Assembly: GCA_003225005.1 (NCBI GenBank)
Contig: QIAN01000082.1
Span: 10,158 to 74,157, forward strand
Direction of reading: 5' to 3'
From: Acidobacteriota bacterium
GTDB taxonomy: Bacteria > Acidobacteriota > Terriglobia > Terriglobales > Acidobacteriaceae
Length of the DNA stretch: 64,000 nucleotides
Numbering within the stretch: the stretch's first letter is position 1; each line of letters opens with the position of its first letter. Under the pieces are notes generated by a model. That model was not told the origin of the DNA, did no database searches, and saw only the letters and a program-made list of their open reading frames with translations. A program made the position numbers and the translations under genes. This document shows positions 57,482 to 64,000 of this stretch, piece after piece.

Positions 57482-58561
57482 ATGGACAAAAAGCGCATCG
57501 TGGTGAGTGCGGTCGTCTTTCTCATTCTCGCCATTCTTGTTTACTTGCAATATCGGCACTGGCAGAGCTTTGACTGGGGCACGTTTTGGACTCAAACCCA
57601 TCGGATCAACAAATTCCAAGTGGTGTATGCCGTTGCGCTTATCTACATCGCTTATGCCCTGCGGGCCGTGCGCTGGAAGATTTTTCTGGAGCCAGTTCGG
57701 CCGCAAGCGACGATCGTGAGTTTGGTATCGCCCACGCTGATCGGCTTCGCGGGGCTCGCCCTGCTTGGGCGCGCCGGCGAATTCATCCGCCCGTACCTGA
57801 TCGCCCGGCGGCAGGATTTGCCTTTCTCTTCGCAACTGGCGGTCTGGGCGGTCGAGCGAATCTTTGATATTGGCGCATTTACGCTGTTGATGGTGCTGGC
57901 GATTTTCTTGCCCAGCGCATTGCCATCGATTCCGCACCCGGAGTACTACGTCCGCTTTCGTGAAGCCGGATTTGTTCTTATTGCTCTGGTGGCCGTGATG
58001 ACCGCCGGTGCTGTGGTCATCGCGCGATATGGCGAAGCGATCGCACAGTGGGTGGAGGAGCGGTTTGGGCATCTGTCCTCCAGTCGGCACGCGGCCAGCC
58101 TTGGGCATCGGCTTGCGCAGAGGGTGCGAGAGTTTCGGCTGGGGCTTAACACAATTCGTGGACCGGTTTCATTGCTGTGGCTGACGTTGGTGTCGGTAGG
58201 CATGTGGTACATCATCGCGCTGGCATACAAGGCAGTGACGCATTCGTATGGCATGGATGCCCTGGATATCCCACTGGCACAGATCCTGATTCTAATGGGC
58301 TCGAGCATGGTCGGCTCAATGCTGCAATTGCCCGCGGTGGGCGGTGGTTCGCAGATGGCGACGATTGCGACTCTTTCGAGTGTGTTTGATGTGCCTCCGG
58401 AGATGGCAGCCAGTTGCGGAATTTTGCTTTGGCTGGTGACCTTTGCGGTGGTAATACCAGCGGGTTTGTTCCTGGCGCATCTTGAGCGCCTATCGTTGCG
58501 AAAGCTGTCGGAGGAAAGCCATCGGGCGGAGAAGGCGGAGTTGGAAGCGCCAGGGGCGTGA
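57482..58561 (+). CDS. LPG-synthase-TM-type integral membrane protein (UPF0104)
   Basis: About 359 residues from the ATG at 57482; the region before it is not protein-like. Some eight membrane helices are present, with the LPG_synthase_TM family signatures ALRAVRWKIFLEPV in the first half and GLALLGRAGEFIRPYLIARR, VWAVERIFDIGAFTLL, and LPAVGGGSQMATIATLSSVF in the last part. Such proteins are flippase-like and are often found without the aminoacyl-transferase domain, as here. The substrate is unknown. Confidence 0.87.
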   Translation: MDKKRIVVSAVVFLILAILVYLQYRHWQSFDWGTFWTQTHRINKFQVVYAVALIYIAYALRAVRWKIFLEPVRPQATIVSLVSPTLIGFAGLALLGRAGEFIRPYLIARRQDLPFSSQLAVWAVERIFDIGAFTLLMVLAIFLPSALPSIPHPEYYVRFREAGFVLIALVAVMTAGAVVIARYGEAIAQWVEERFGHLSSSRHAASLGHRLAQRVREFRLGLNTIRGPVSLLWLTLVSVGMWYIIALAYKAVTHSYGMDALDIPLAQILILMGSSMVGSMLQLPAVGGGSQMATIATLSSVFDVPPEMAASCGILLWLVTFAVVIPAGLFLAHLERLSLRKLSEESHRAEKAELEAPGA

Positions 58562-58867
58562 ATTTCGTGTCTCTTGCGCCGCCGCAGGCAGAGCATTTCC
58601 TCGTGCCGCGCTTCCAGGGGGTGAGTCACTCCTCATTTGCCAAACACACAATCGAGCCGTAAGCTTCGTTCTTCTTGCGGCGCGGGTAGGCACCTTTGGT
58701 CGGGCTGAGAGGCCTCGACCCCCTGTTACAATTTCAATTTGCTACACAAAAAACAGACTCCTCCTTTCTTCGCCTTCGCTCAGGCGCAGGAATGACAAGG
58801 TTTCCGGTGTCGCCGAGTTACGAAGTGCAAGCGGATACGAAGAATTGAACTTTGAACCATCAGCGCC
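58562..58867. other. Intergenic region with a possible nrdR promoter
   Basis: About 300 bases with no gene. A TACAAT box at 58727-58732 is a fair -10 element for the gene at 58868 but has no good -35 hexamer at the right distance. No repeat or RNA gene seen. Confidence 0.35.
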
Positions 58868-59359
58868 ATGAAATGTCCCTTTTGCGGATTTGCGAATGAT
58901 AAGGTGGTCGACTCGCGCGAGAGCAAAGAGGCGGAGTCCATCCGCCGCCGGCGCGAGTGTCTGAAGTGCGGCAAGCGATTTACTACCTACGAGCGCATCG
59001 ACGAAATCCCTTACATGGTCGTGAAGAAGGATGGCCGGCGGGAGAAGTTTGACCGCCAGAAGGTGCTCAACGGTCTGCTGCGCGCTTGTGAGAAGCGTCC
59101 GGTACCAATCAGCAAGCTGGAGCAGATTGTGAACGAAGCGGAGTCGTTCGTGATCGATTCGGCGGAACGCGAGCGCAAGACCAGCGAAGTCGGGGAATTG
59201 ATCATGAACCGGCTGCGGCGCCACGACAAGGTAGCGTATGTGCGCTTTGCCTCAGTCTATTTGGATTTCAAGGATGTCAAAGAATTCATGGATGAGTTGA
59301 AAGATTTAGTGAAGGCGAAGGAAGTCGCGGAGGTCGGAAAGAAGAGCATCAAGGCATAA
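58868..59359 (+). CDS. nrdR: Transcriptional repressor NrdR
   Basis: 163 residues. The N-terminal zinc ribbon has Cys3, Cys6, Cys31 and Cys34 (MKCPFCGF; CLKCGKRFTTYER). The ATP-cone domain (about 48-138) has KKDGRREKFDRQKVLNGLLR. It binds NrdR boxes upstream of ribonucleotide reductase genes in response to ATP/dATP. The length is normal. Isocitrate dehydrogenase follows after 16 bases and may be cotranscribed. Confidence 0.97.
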   Translation: MKCPFCGFANDKVVDSRESKEAESIRRRRECLKCGKRFTTYERIDEIPYMVVKKDGRREKFDRQKVLNGLLRACEKRPVPISKLEQIVNEAESFVIDSAERERKTSEVGELIMNRLRRHDKVAYVRFASVYLDFKDVKEFMDELKDLVKAKEVAEVGKKSIKA

Positions 59360-59375
59360 ACGAGCACCGAGTTTT

Positions 59376-60416
59376 ATGAGCCACAAGGTAACGCTGATTC
59401 CCGGCGACGGCATAGGCCCCGAAGTAACCAAGGCAACGGTGCGCATCCTGGAAGCAACCGGCGTGAAGTTTGATTGGGAAACTTTTGCGGTGGGTACGGA
59501 AGCTTATGAGAAGTCCGGCGAGTACATCCCCAAGGAAGTGATTGAGTCGATCGAGAGCACGCGGGTGGGATTGAAAGGTCCGGTGACAACTCCCATCGGA
59601 GGGGGATTTTCCAGCATCAACGTCGCCCTACGCCAGAAGTTTGAACTCTATGCGAATTTCCGGCCGATTCGCAACTTACCTCATATTCCTACGCGCTTTC
59701 CCGACGTCGATCTCATTATTGTGCGCGAGAATACTGAAAGCCTTTACTCCGGATTGGAGCACGAGGTTGTGCCCGGCGTAATCGAAAGTCTGAAGATCAT
59801 TACGGAAAAAGCCTCGACTCGCATTGCCCGCTTCGCCTTCGAATATGCCCGGAAGAATCAGCGCAAGAAAATCCACGCCATCCACAAGGCGAACATCATG
59901 AAGCTGTCGGATGGTTTATTCCTGCGCTGCTCGCGCAACGTGGCGAAGGAGTATCCCGAGATCACGTACGGCGAGCACATCGTGGATAACACCTGCATGC
60001 AGCTGGTAATGAATCCCTATCAGTACGACATGCTGGTAATGGACAATTTATACGGCGACATCATTTCAGACTTGTGCGCCGCCTTCGTCGGTGGCCTGGG
60101 ATTCGTGCCCAGCGCCAATCTCGGCGACCACTGTGCAATTTTTGAAGCAGTGCACGGCTCAGCGCCGGACATTGCCGGCAAGAATCTGGCAAATCCGACG
60201 GCGCTATTGCGATCAGCACTGCTGATGCTCCGCCACTTGGGCGAACATGAGGCAGCCACCCAGATCCGCAACGCGCTGGAGAATGTTTATCGGCACAAAG
60301 ACAAGCTGACGCGCGACATCGGCGGCAAGGCTGGAACGTCACAGTTTGCCGATGCTGTGATCGAGGCTATGGCGGAAGCCGAGACTCACAAAGCCGCTGC
60401 GCCGTCCCGCGCCTGA
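59376..60416 (+). CDS. NAD-type isocitrate dehydrogenase (isocitrate/isopropylmalate dehydrogenase family)
   Basis: 346 residues of the beta-decarboxylating dehydrogenase family. Substrate-binding Ser in FSSINVALRQ, VRENTESLYSGLEHEV, the YGDIISDLCAAFVGGLG metal-binding Asp region and FEAVHGSAPDIAGKNLANP are all present. The pattern with GLEHEV and SSINVALR is that of isocitrate dehydrogenase of the NAD-dependent, eukaryote-like subfamily rather than LeuB. It catalyses isocitrate to 2-oxoglutarate in the TCA cycle. Cofactor choice is inferred from family resemblance. Confidence 0.9.
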   Translation: MSHKVTLIPGDGIGPEVTKATVRILEATGVKFDWETFAVGTEAYEKSGEYIPKEVIESIESTRVGLKGPVTTPIGGGFSSINVALRQKFELYANFRPIRNLPHIPTRFPDVDLIIVRENTESLYSGLEHEVVPGVIESLKIITEKASTRIARFAFEYARKNQRKKIHAIHKANIMKLSDGLFLRCSRNVAKEYPEITYGEHIVDNTCMQLVMNPYQYDMLVMDNLYGDIISDLCAAFVGGLGFVPSANLGDHCAIFEAVHGSAPDIAGKNLANPTALLRSALLMLRHLGEHEAATQIRNALENVYRHKDKLTRDIGGKAGTSQFADAVIEAMAEAETHKAAAPSRA

Positions 60417-60670
60417 GTCTCTTCTGAATCTCTGCACCCAGCTTTTGCCCAAGCCGCCGTGCTCTTCACACCGCCCGAACCGCCTCGATGTGCTTCCGGA
60501 CGACTCCATCTGGCCATCTCAAAGGGGCCAGGATTGAGTGCAGCCAGGGCAGATTATTGGGCTCATACTGAGTCAAACCCAACCCGCCCACACTCTAGTT
60601 CGTGGACTTCCGTCAGGTGTTTCCTGTGCTCGTTCGACTTTATGATTTGACCGAGGAACAAGGGAGAACT

Positions 60671-61321
60671 ATGAACAACAGATCAGCGATAGTGGCCGTG
60701 GCTGCCTTGGCCTGTTCATTCCTATTGGCAGGCTCAGCTCTAGCGCAGGGGGGCGAGTTCGTCGGGGCCGAGTGGGGTGCTCCGGGAAACCGTGTAGATG
60801 TAACGGCTCGCGTGCGTACCTTCGTCCACGACGGAGTCCTGCAGTTCGAGGTCACGCGCTTTAACCTTGGGATCGATCCGGCACCGCACCAGAACAAGAC
60901 CCTGACCATTCGCGTGCGCCATTGGGACGGTGGCGTCAAGGAATACAGCTATCCGGAGAGAAGCACGGTCAATCTGGAACTGGATCCCGAAAATCGAGGG
61001 GAGCGGCGCGAGGAACACGCGCGGCAGGAACGGGGTGAAGAGCACAACCGCGACGATCGTCGTGAAGAGAGCTATGAACACCGGGGACGAGGACTTCGGA
61101 TTCTTCGCGCCTACTACGGAGCCGAAGGGCAATTTATAAATGTAACCGAGGCCTTGCGCAGCCGCATTGATCACGGCAGACTCTACCTTCGCGTGGATAA
61201 CTACAGCATGGGAAGCGATCCGCTGCCCGGAGCTCGCAAGTGGCTGCGCATTCTCTACTCCTATGAGGGCGAGCGCAGGAACGTGACCGTTCCGGAGAAA
61301 ACTGAGCTGCAGCTCCCGTAG
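60671..61321 (+). CDS. Secreted DUF3395-like duplicated protein
   Basis: About 216 residues from the ATG at 60671, preceded by AGGGAGA. A signal peptide (residues 1-27, ACSFLLAGSALAQ) is followed by two related modules: FVGAEWGAPGNRVDVTARVR..FNLGIDPAPHQNKTLTIRV and LRAYYGAEGQFINVTEALR..YSMGSDPLPGARKWLRILY, each resembling the DUF3395 (DnaJC11-type C-terminal) fold. They are joined by a linker of about 40 residues that is very rich in Glu and Arg (GERREEHARQERGEEHNRDD). It is exported, with a possible structural or carbohydrate-related role. No function is known. Confidence 0.7.
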   Translation: MNNRSAIVAVAALACSFLLAGSALAQGGEFVGAEWGAPGNRVDVTARVRTFVHDGVLQFEVTRFNLGIDPAPHQNKTLTIRVRHWDGGVKEYSYPERSTVNLELDPENRGERREEHARQERGEEHNRDDRREESYEHRGRGLRILRAYYGAEGQFINVTEALRSRIDHGRLYLRVDNYSMGSDPLPGARKWLRILYSYEGERRNVTVPEKTELQLP

Positions 61322-61351
61322 CAGACGTCACCCTTACACTGTCAACCCTGA

Positions 61352-61385
61352 CAAACCCATTTCAGGCAAACCCATGCAAACCCAT
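61352..61385 (+). repeat. Three direct repeats of CAAACCCAT upstream of the ferrochelatase gene
   Basis: CAAACCCAT occurs at 61352-61360, 61367-61375 and 61377-61385, just upstream of the ferrochelatase promoter at 61394. The array is compact and could be a regulator binding region or a small tandem-duplication scar. Confidence 0.5.
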
Positions 61386-61393
61386 CTCTGGCA

Positions 61394-61422
61394 TTGACTC
61401 TCGCATGAGATGAGAGTAAATT
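61394..61422 (+). promoter_or_regulatory. Sigma70-type promoter of the ferrochelatase gene with palindromic operator-like spacer
   Basis: TTGACT (61394-61399), a 17-base spacer and TAAATT (61417-61422) form a good housekeeping promoter about 25 bases before the ATG. Overlapping the spacer, ACTCTC (61397-61402) and GAGAGT (61412-61417) form a perfect six-base inverted repeat 21 bases long in all. This is a position where a repressor would block RNA polymerase. Confidence 0.65.
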
Positions 61423-61447
61423 CGCCGGTTCTGGGGAATCTGCAGGA

Positions 61448-62491
61448 ATGGCGAAGACAACGCGCCGTGTGGGGGTAGTTCTGTTTCAGCTGGGCGGGCC
61501 AGATTCGCTAGCTGCGATAGAGCCGTTTCTATATAACCTCTTCTGTGATCCGGACATTATTGATTTTCCCTTTGCCCGCATCGGGCGCAAACCCCTTGCA
61601 AAGTTGATTTCCGCTACCCGGTCGCGCAAAGTTCAGCATCATTACGCGACCATCGGCGGCGCCTCGCCCATTCGGAGGTTCACCGAACGGCAGGCACGGG
61701 CGCTCGAAGCGGAATTGGCAGAGCTGGGATTGGAGGCGCGGTGTTTTGTCGCTATGCGCTACTGGCATCCGTTTACTGCCGAGGCTGTGGCTCAACTACG
61801 GGCCGCCGCCTGCGATGAGCTGGTATTGCTACCGCTGTATCCGCAATACTCCTCTACTACGACCGGCAGCAGCTTGAACGAGTGGCGGCGGCTGTTTGAT
61901 GAGAAGATCCCGGTGCACTGCGTAGAGTATTTCTACCGAAATGAAAGGTACCTTGACTCGCTGGTGCAAAAGATTGATGACGCCCTCGCTCGTTTCCCGG
62001 TGCCGGCGCGGGCCGAAATTGTCTTTAGCGCCCACAGTGTTCCCCTGGCATTGATTGCAAAGGGTGATCCCTACCAGTGGCAAATCGAGCACACCGTGAG
62101 TTTGGTAATGAATCGCGGTGACTGGACGAACCGTCACCGGCTTTGTTATCAGAGCAAAGTAGGAGCGAGCAAATGGTTGCAACCTTCCCTGCACCGCACG
62201 CTGAAGGATCTGGCTGCGGAACACGTGCGGGAAGTTTGCGTCGTCCCGATCTCGTTTGTGTCCGATCACGTGGAAACGCTGGGTGAGATTGACCATGAGG
62301 CGCGCGAGGAAGCGCGGCGGCTGGGCATTAGTCAATTCGAGATGAGTAACGGATTAAATGATTCTCCAAAATTCATACAAGCCTTGAGCGAGATGGTGCT
62401 GACGGCCGTAGGCAAAGAGTCAACGCCTAATTTTTCGATGGCGGCTCCAGAAAGTAATCCGACTGCGCCAACGCTTTTGGTTGCCGGCTGA
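61448..62491 (+). CDS. hemH: Ferrochelatase
   Basis: 347 residues, inserting ferrous iron into protoporphyrin (or coproporphyrin) in the last step of heme synthesis. Seen: VVLFQLGGPDSLAAIEPFLY at the N-terminus, LPLYPQYSSTTTGSS, catalytic His196 in FSAHSVPLALI, the VPISFVSDHVETLGEID block and a normal length. Which porphyrin is used cannot be told here. The start is supported by the promoter at 61394 and GCAGGA before the ATG. The location next to bc-complex genes fits the heme demand of respiration. Confidence 0.95.
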   Translation: MAKTTRRVGVVLFQLGGPDSLAAIEPFLYNLFCDPDIIDFPFARIGRKPLAKLISATRSRKVQHHYATIGGASPIRRFTERQARALEAELAELGLEARCFVAMRYWHPFTAEAVAQLRAAACDELVLLPLYPQYSSTTTGSSLNEWRRLFDEKIPVHCVEYFYRNERYLDSLVQKIDDALARFPVPARAEIVFSAHSVPLALIAKGDPYQWQIEHTVSLVMNRGDWTNRHRLCYQSKVGASKWLQPSLHRTLKDLAAEHVREVCVVPISFVSDHVETLGEIDHEAREEARRLGISQFEMSNGLNDSPKFIQALSEMVLTAVGKESTPNFSMAAPESNPTAPTLLVAG

Positions 62492-62531
62492 TTTGCTACG
62501 AATGTAAGTCTTCATTCTTAGGAGGGGACTC

Positions 62532-63176
62532 ATGGCGGTTACGGAGGGCGAAAAGCCCACTCCGAACCCGGAAGCGCCAGCGCCGGCAGCTAAAAGCGCG
62601 GTCGATGCCACGAAGTATGTGGGCACGCCGGCAGTAGGCACCTCAAAAGCGGCCGCGTCTGCGGGAGTGGCCGCAGTCGGTCCGTCAAATACGGAAATCG
62701 ACAAGCGGCGCCGGCGCCTGGTCTGGGTTTGTGTCACCGCCTTCTTGGGAGCTTGGTTCCTCGCTTTCTTCCGTTTCTTTCTGCCGCGTACCCTTTTCGA
62801 ACCCAATGCAGTTTTCAAGATTGGCTATCCTTCCGAGTTCGCGCTCGGAGTCGACACCAAGTTTCAGCAGCGATACCGCATATGGGTCGATCGTACGCCC
62901 GATCGCCTATTTGTGATTTACGCCCGCTGCACGCACTTGGGCTGCACTCCCGACTGGAAGCCGAGTGAAAATAAGTTCAAGTGTCCTTGCCATGGCAGCG
63001 GGTATGACAGCGAAGGAATTAATTTCGAAGGGCCGGCGCCGCGCCCCATGGATCGCGCTCATGTTGAATTGGCGCCCGACGGACAAATTATTGTGGATAC
63101 TTCGCGGCTGTATCAGTGGCCAAAGGGACAACCCAGCAAGTTTAATGATTCGGGAGCGTTCTTGACCGGCGTGTAA
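62532..63176 (+). CDS. Rieske iron-sulfur protein of a cytochrome bc complex
   Basis: 214 residues. A Pro/Ala-rich N-terminal tail leads to a twin-Arg basic stretch (DKRRRRL) and a single membrane anchor (about 64-84). The C-terminal Rieske domain has cluster ligands Cys133/His135 (CTHLGC) and Cys151/His154 (CPCHGSGY), with the disulfide pair Cys138 and Cys153. It carries electrons from quinol via a 2Fe-2S cluster. A strong ribosome site (GGAGGGG) precedes the ATG. Cytochrome b follows after 71 bases. Confidence 0.93.
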   Translation: MAVTEGEKPTPNPEAPAPAAKSAVDATKYVGTPAVGTSKAAASAGVAAVGPSNTEIDKRRRRLVWVCVTAFLGAWFLAFFRFFLPRTLFEPNAVFKIGYPSEFALGVDTKFQQRYRIWVDRTPDRLFVIYARCTHLGCTPDWKPSENKFKCPCHGSGYDSEGINFEGPAPRPMDRAHVELAPDGQIIVDTSRLYQWPKGQPSKFNDSGAFLTGV

Positions 63177-63247
63177 GTTTCAGGTTGCGGGTTCCGGCTT
63201 GAGGAGCTGAGCAGTCGCTCTCAGAACGATGGATTTCAGGACTATTC

Positions 63248-64000
63248 ATGGCTGACGAAAATAATCCGAACAGTACCAACGGGAAAAACGGCGGAAAAGT
63301 AGGCCTACTGGAAAAAGTGAAGGCTGGTGTGAAAGAGCACATCCAGGGCCTTAAGACCGACATTCCTGCCAAGGCGAAAGAACAGATCGAAGGGTTGAAG
63401 GATCCAACCAAGACCCAGGTCTACACCTCCATCTTCCGCCACAAGCACGATGACACGCCGCGCAACCGCGCGTTGGGTGTGCTCTCGAATGTGTTCCTGC
63501 ATCTGCATCCGGCAAAAATCAACCGCGACGCCGTGCGCTACAGCTACACCTGGGGCATGGGCGGAATGACGTTCTATTTGTTCATTGTGCTGACCTACAC
63601 CGGGGTGCTGCTGATGTTTTACTACCATCCCAGCAAGGTTCAGGCGTTCCGCGACGTGCTCTATCTGGAGCACGATGTTCCCTTCGGCAAGATCTTGCGC
63701 AACATGCACCGCTGGGCCGCACACTTGATGGTGATTGGCGTCTGGCTCCACATGTTTCGTGTGTTTTTAACCGGCTCATATAAGAAGCCGCGCGAATTCA
63801 ATTGGAACATCGGCGTGCTGCTGCTGGTGTTCACGTTGCTCCTTTCCTTTACCGGATATCTGCTGCCCGACGATCAACTCGGATTCTGGGCCGTGACCGT
63901 GGGCACGAACATGGCGCGAGCTACGCCGCTCCTCGGGCACGAAGGGCCGTTCGGCTCGATGCTCGGGATGACGCCTTACAACGATGTGCGCTTTGGATTG
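63248..64000 (+). CDS. Cytochrome b (N-terminal part), cut by the window end
   Basis: The first 251 residues of a bc-complex cytochrome b. Membrane helices begin near residue 104 ([20 protein letters not shown]). Heme ligands His154 and His168 sit 14 apart in [20 protein letters not shown], as in the second helix of b6/b proteins. [17 protein letters not shown] opens the next helix. Upstream is an unusual hydrophilic N-terminal extension of about 90 residues, rich in Lys ([20 protein letters not shown]). The frame is open through 64000, so the C-terminal part lies outside. Confidence 0.92.
   Translation, partial: MADENNPNSTNGKNGGKVGLLEKVKAGVKEHIQGLKTDIPAKAKEQIEGLKDPTKTQVYTSIFRHKHDDTPRNRALGVLSNVFLHLHPAKINRDAVRYSYTWGMGGMTFYLFIVLTYTGVLLMFYYHPSKVQAFRDVLYLEHDVPFGKILRNMHRWAAHLMVIGVWLHMFRVFLTGSYKKPREFNWNIGVLLLVFTLLLSFTGYLLPDDQLGFWAVTVGTNMARATPLLGHEGPFGSMLGMTPYNDVRFGL

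Noticed and set aside
1-64000. CRISPR arrays, rRNA genes, intact transposases or integrases
   Set aside because: Looked for on both strands; no regularly spaced repeats, rRNA-like sequence or transposase/integrase protein was seen.

Overview
The window looks like a chromosomal segment of an Acidobacteriota bacterium, probably of the Terriglobia/Koribacter type. The grounds are a GC-rich, densely coding sequence, a carboxypeptidase-regulatory-domain TonB receptor of the acidobacterial kind, and a long run of ADOP proteins (acidobacterial duplicated orphan permeases). This assignment is inferred from gene content, not from a marker phylogeny.

Layout. 0-15 kb: a broken ankyrin-type gene at the left edge, a RibD/DHFR-family reductase, a remnant of an ADOP gene, a large TonB-dependent receptor, a sulfatase-fold/TPR fusion, an M14-type metallopeptidase, then a minus-strand group (phytoene-desaturase-like FAD oxidoreductase, a decayed DAO oxidase, a betaine-homocysteine-methyltransferase-like enzyme and an APC amino-acid permease). 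15.6-41.5 kb: one co-directional block of about 26 kb holding an HlyD adaptor, a MacB/LolD-type ATPase, eight head-to-tail ADOP permeases (one with a large in-frame internal deletion), a second ATPase, a TolC-family outer-membrane channel, an NtrC-class sigma54 response regulator and its histidine kinase. A -24/-12 sigma54 promoter and two tandem dyad sites exactly two helical turns apart lie at the head of the block. The circuit is therefore probably self-contained: kinase to enhancer-binding regulator to sigma54 promoter to multi-permease efflux operon. This is the most interesting system in the window.

41.5-54 kb is rich in decayed genes: a MobC/RHH-like gene, two truncated Ser/Thr kinases, a short-chain dehydrogenase, an AsmA-like gene with one frameshift, a six-unit beta-propeller-type gene, two DUF3147-like membrane genes and an inorganic pyrophosphatase. 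Between them sit a tRNA-Gln with its own promoter, a small intact gene, an intact secreted protein with an internal duplication, an alanyl-tRNA editing protein and threonine synthase. Two copies of a hairpin-containing dispersed repeat lie in opposite orientation around 42-44 kb.

54-64 kb returns to intact housekeeping genes: a TPR membrane protein, a TrmJ-type RNA methyltransferase, a HAD phosphatase, a lytic transglycosylase, an LPG-synthase-like flippase, NrdR, NAD-type isocitrate dehydrogenase, a DUF3395-like secreted protein, ferrochelatase with a clear promoter and operator-like palindrome, then the Rieske protein and cytochrome b of a respiratory bc complex, the latter cut by the window end.
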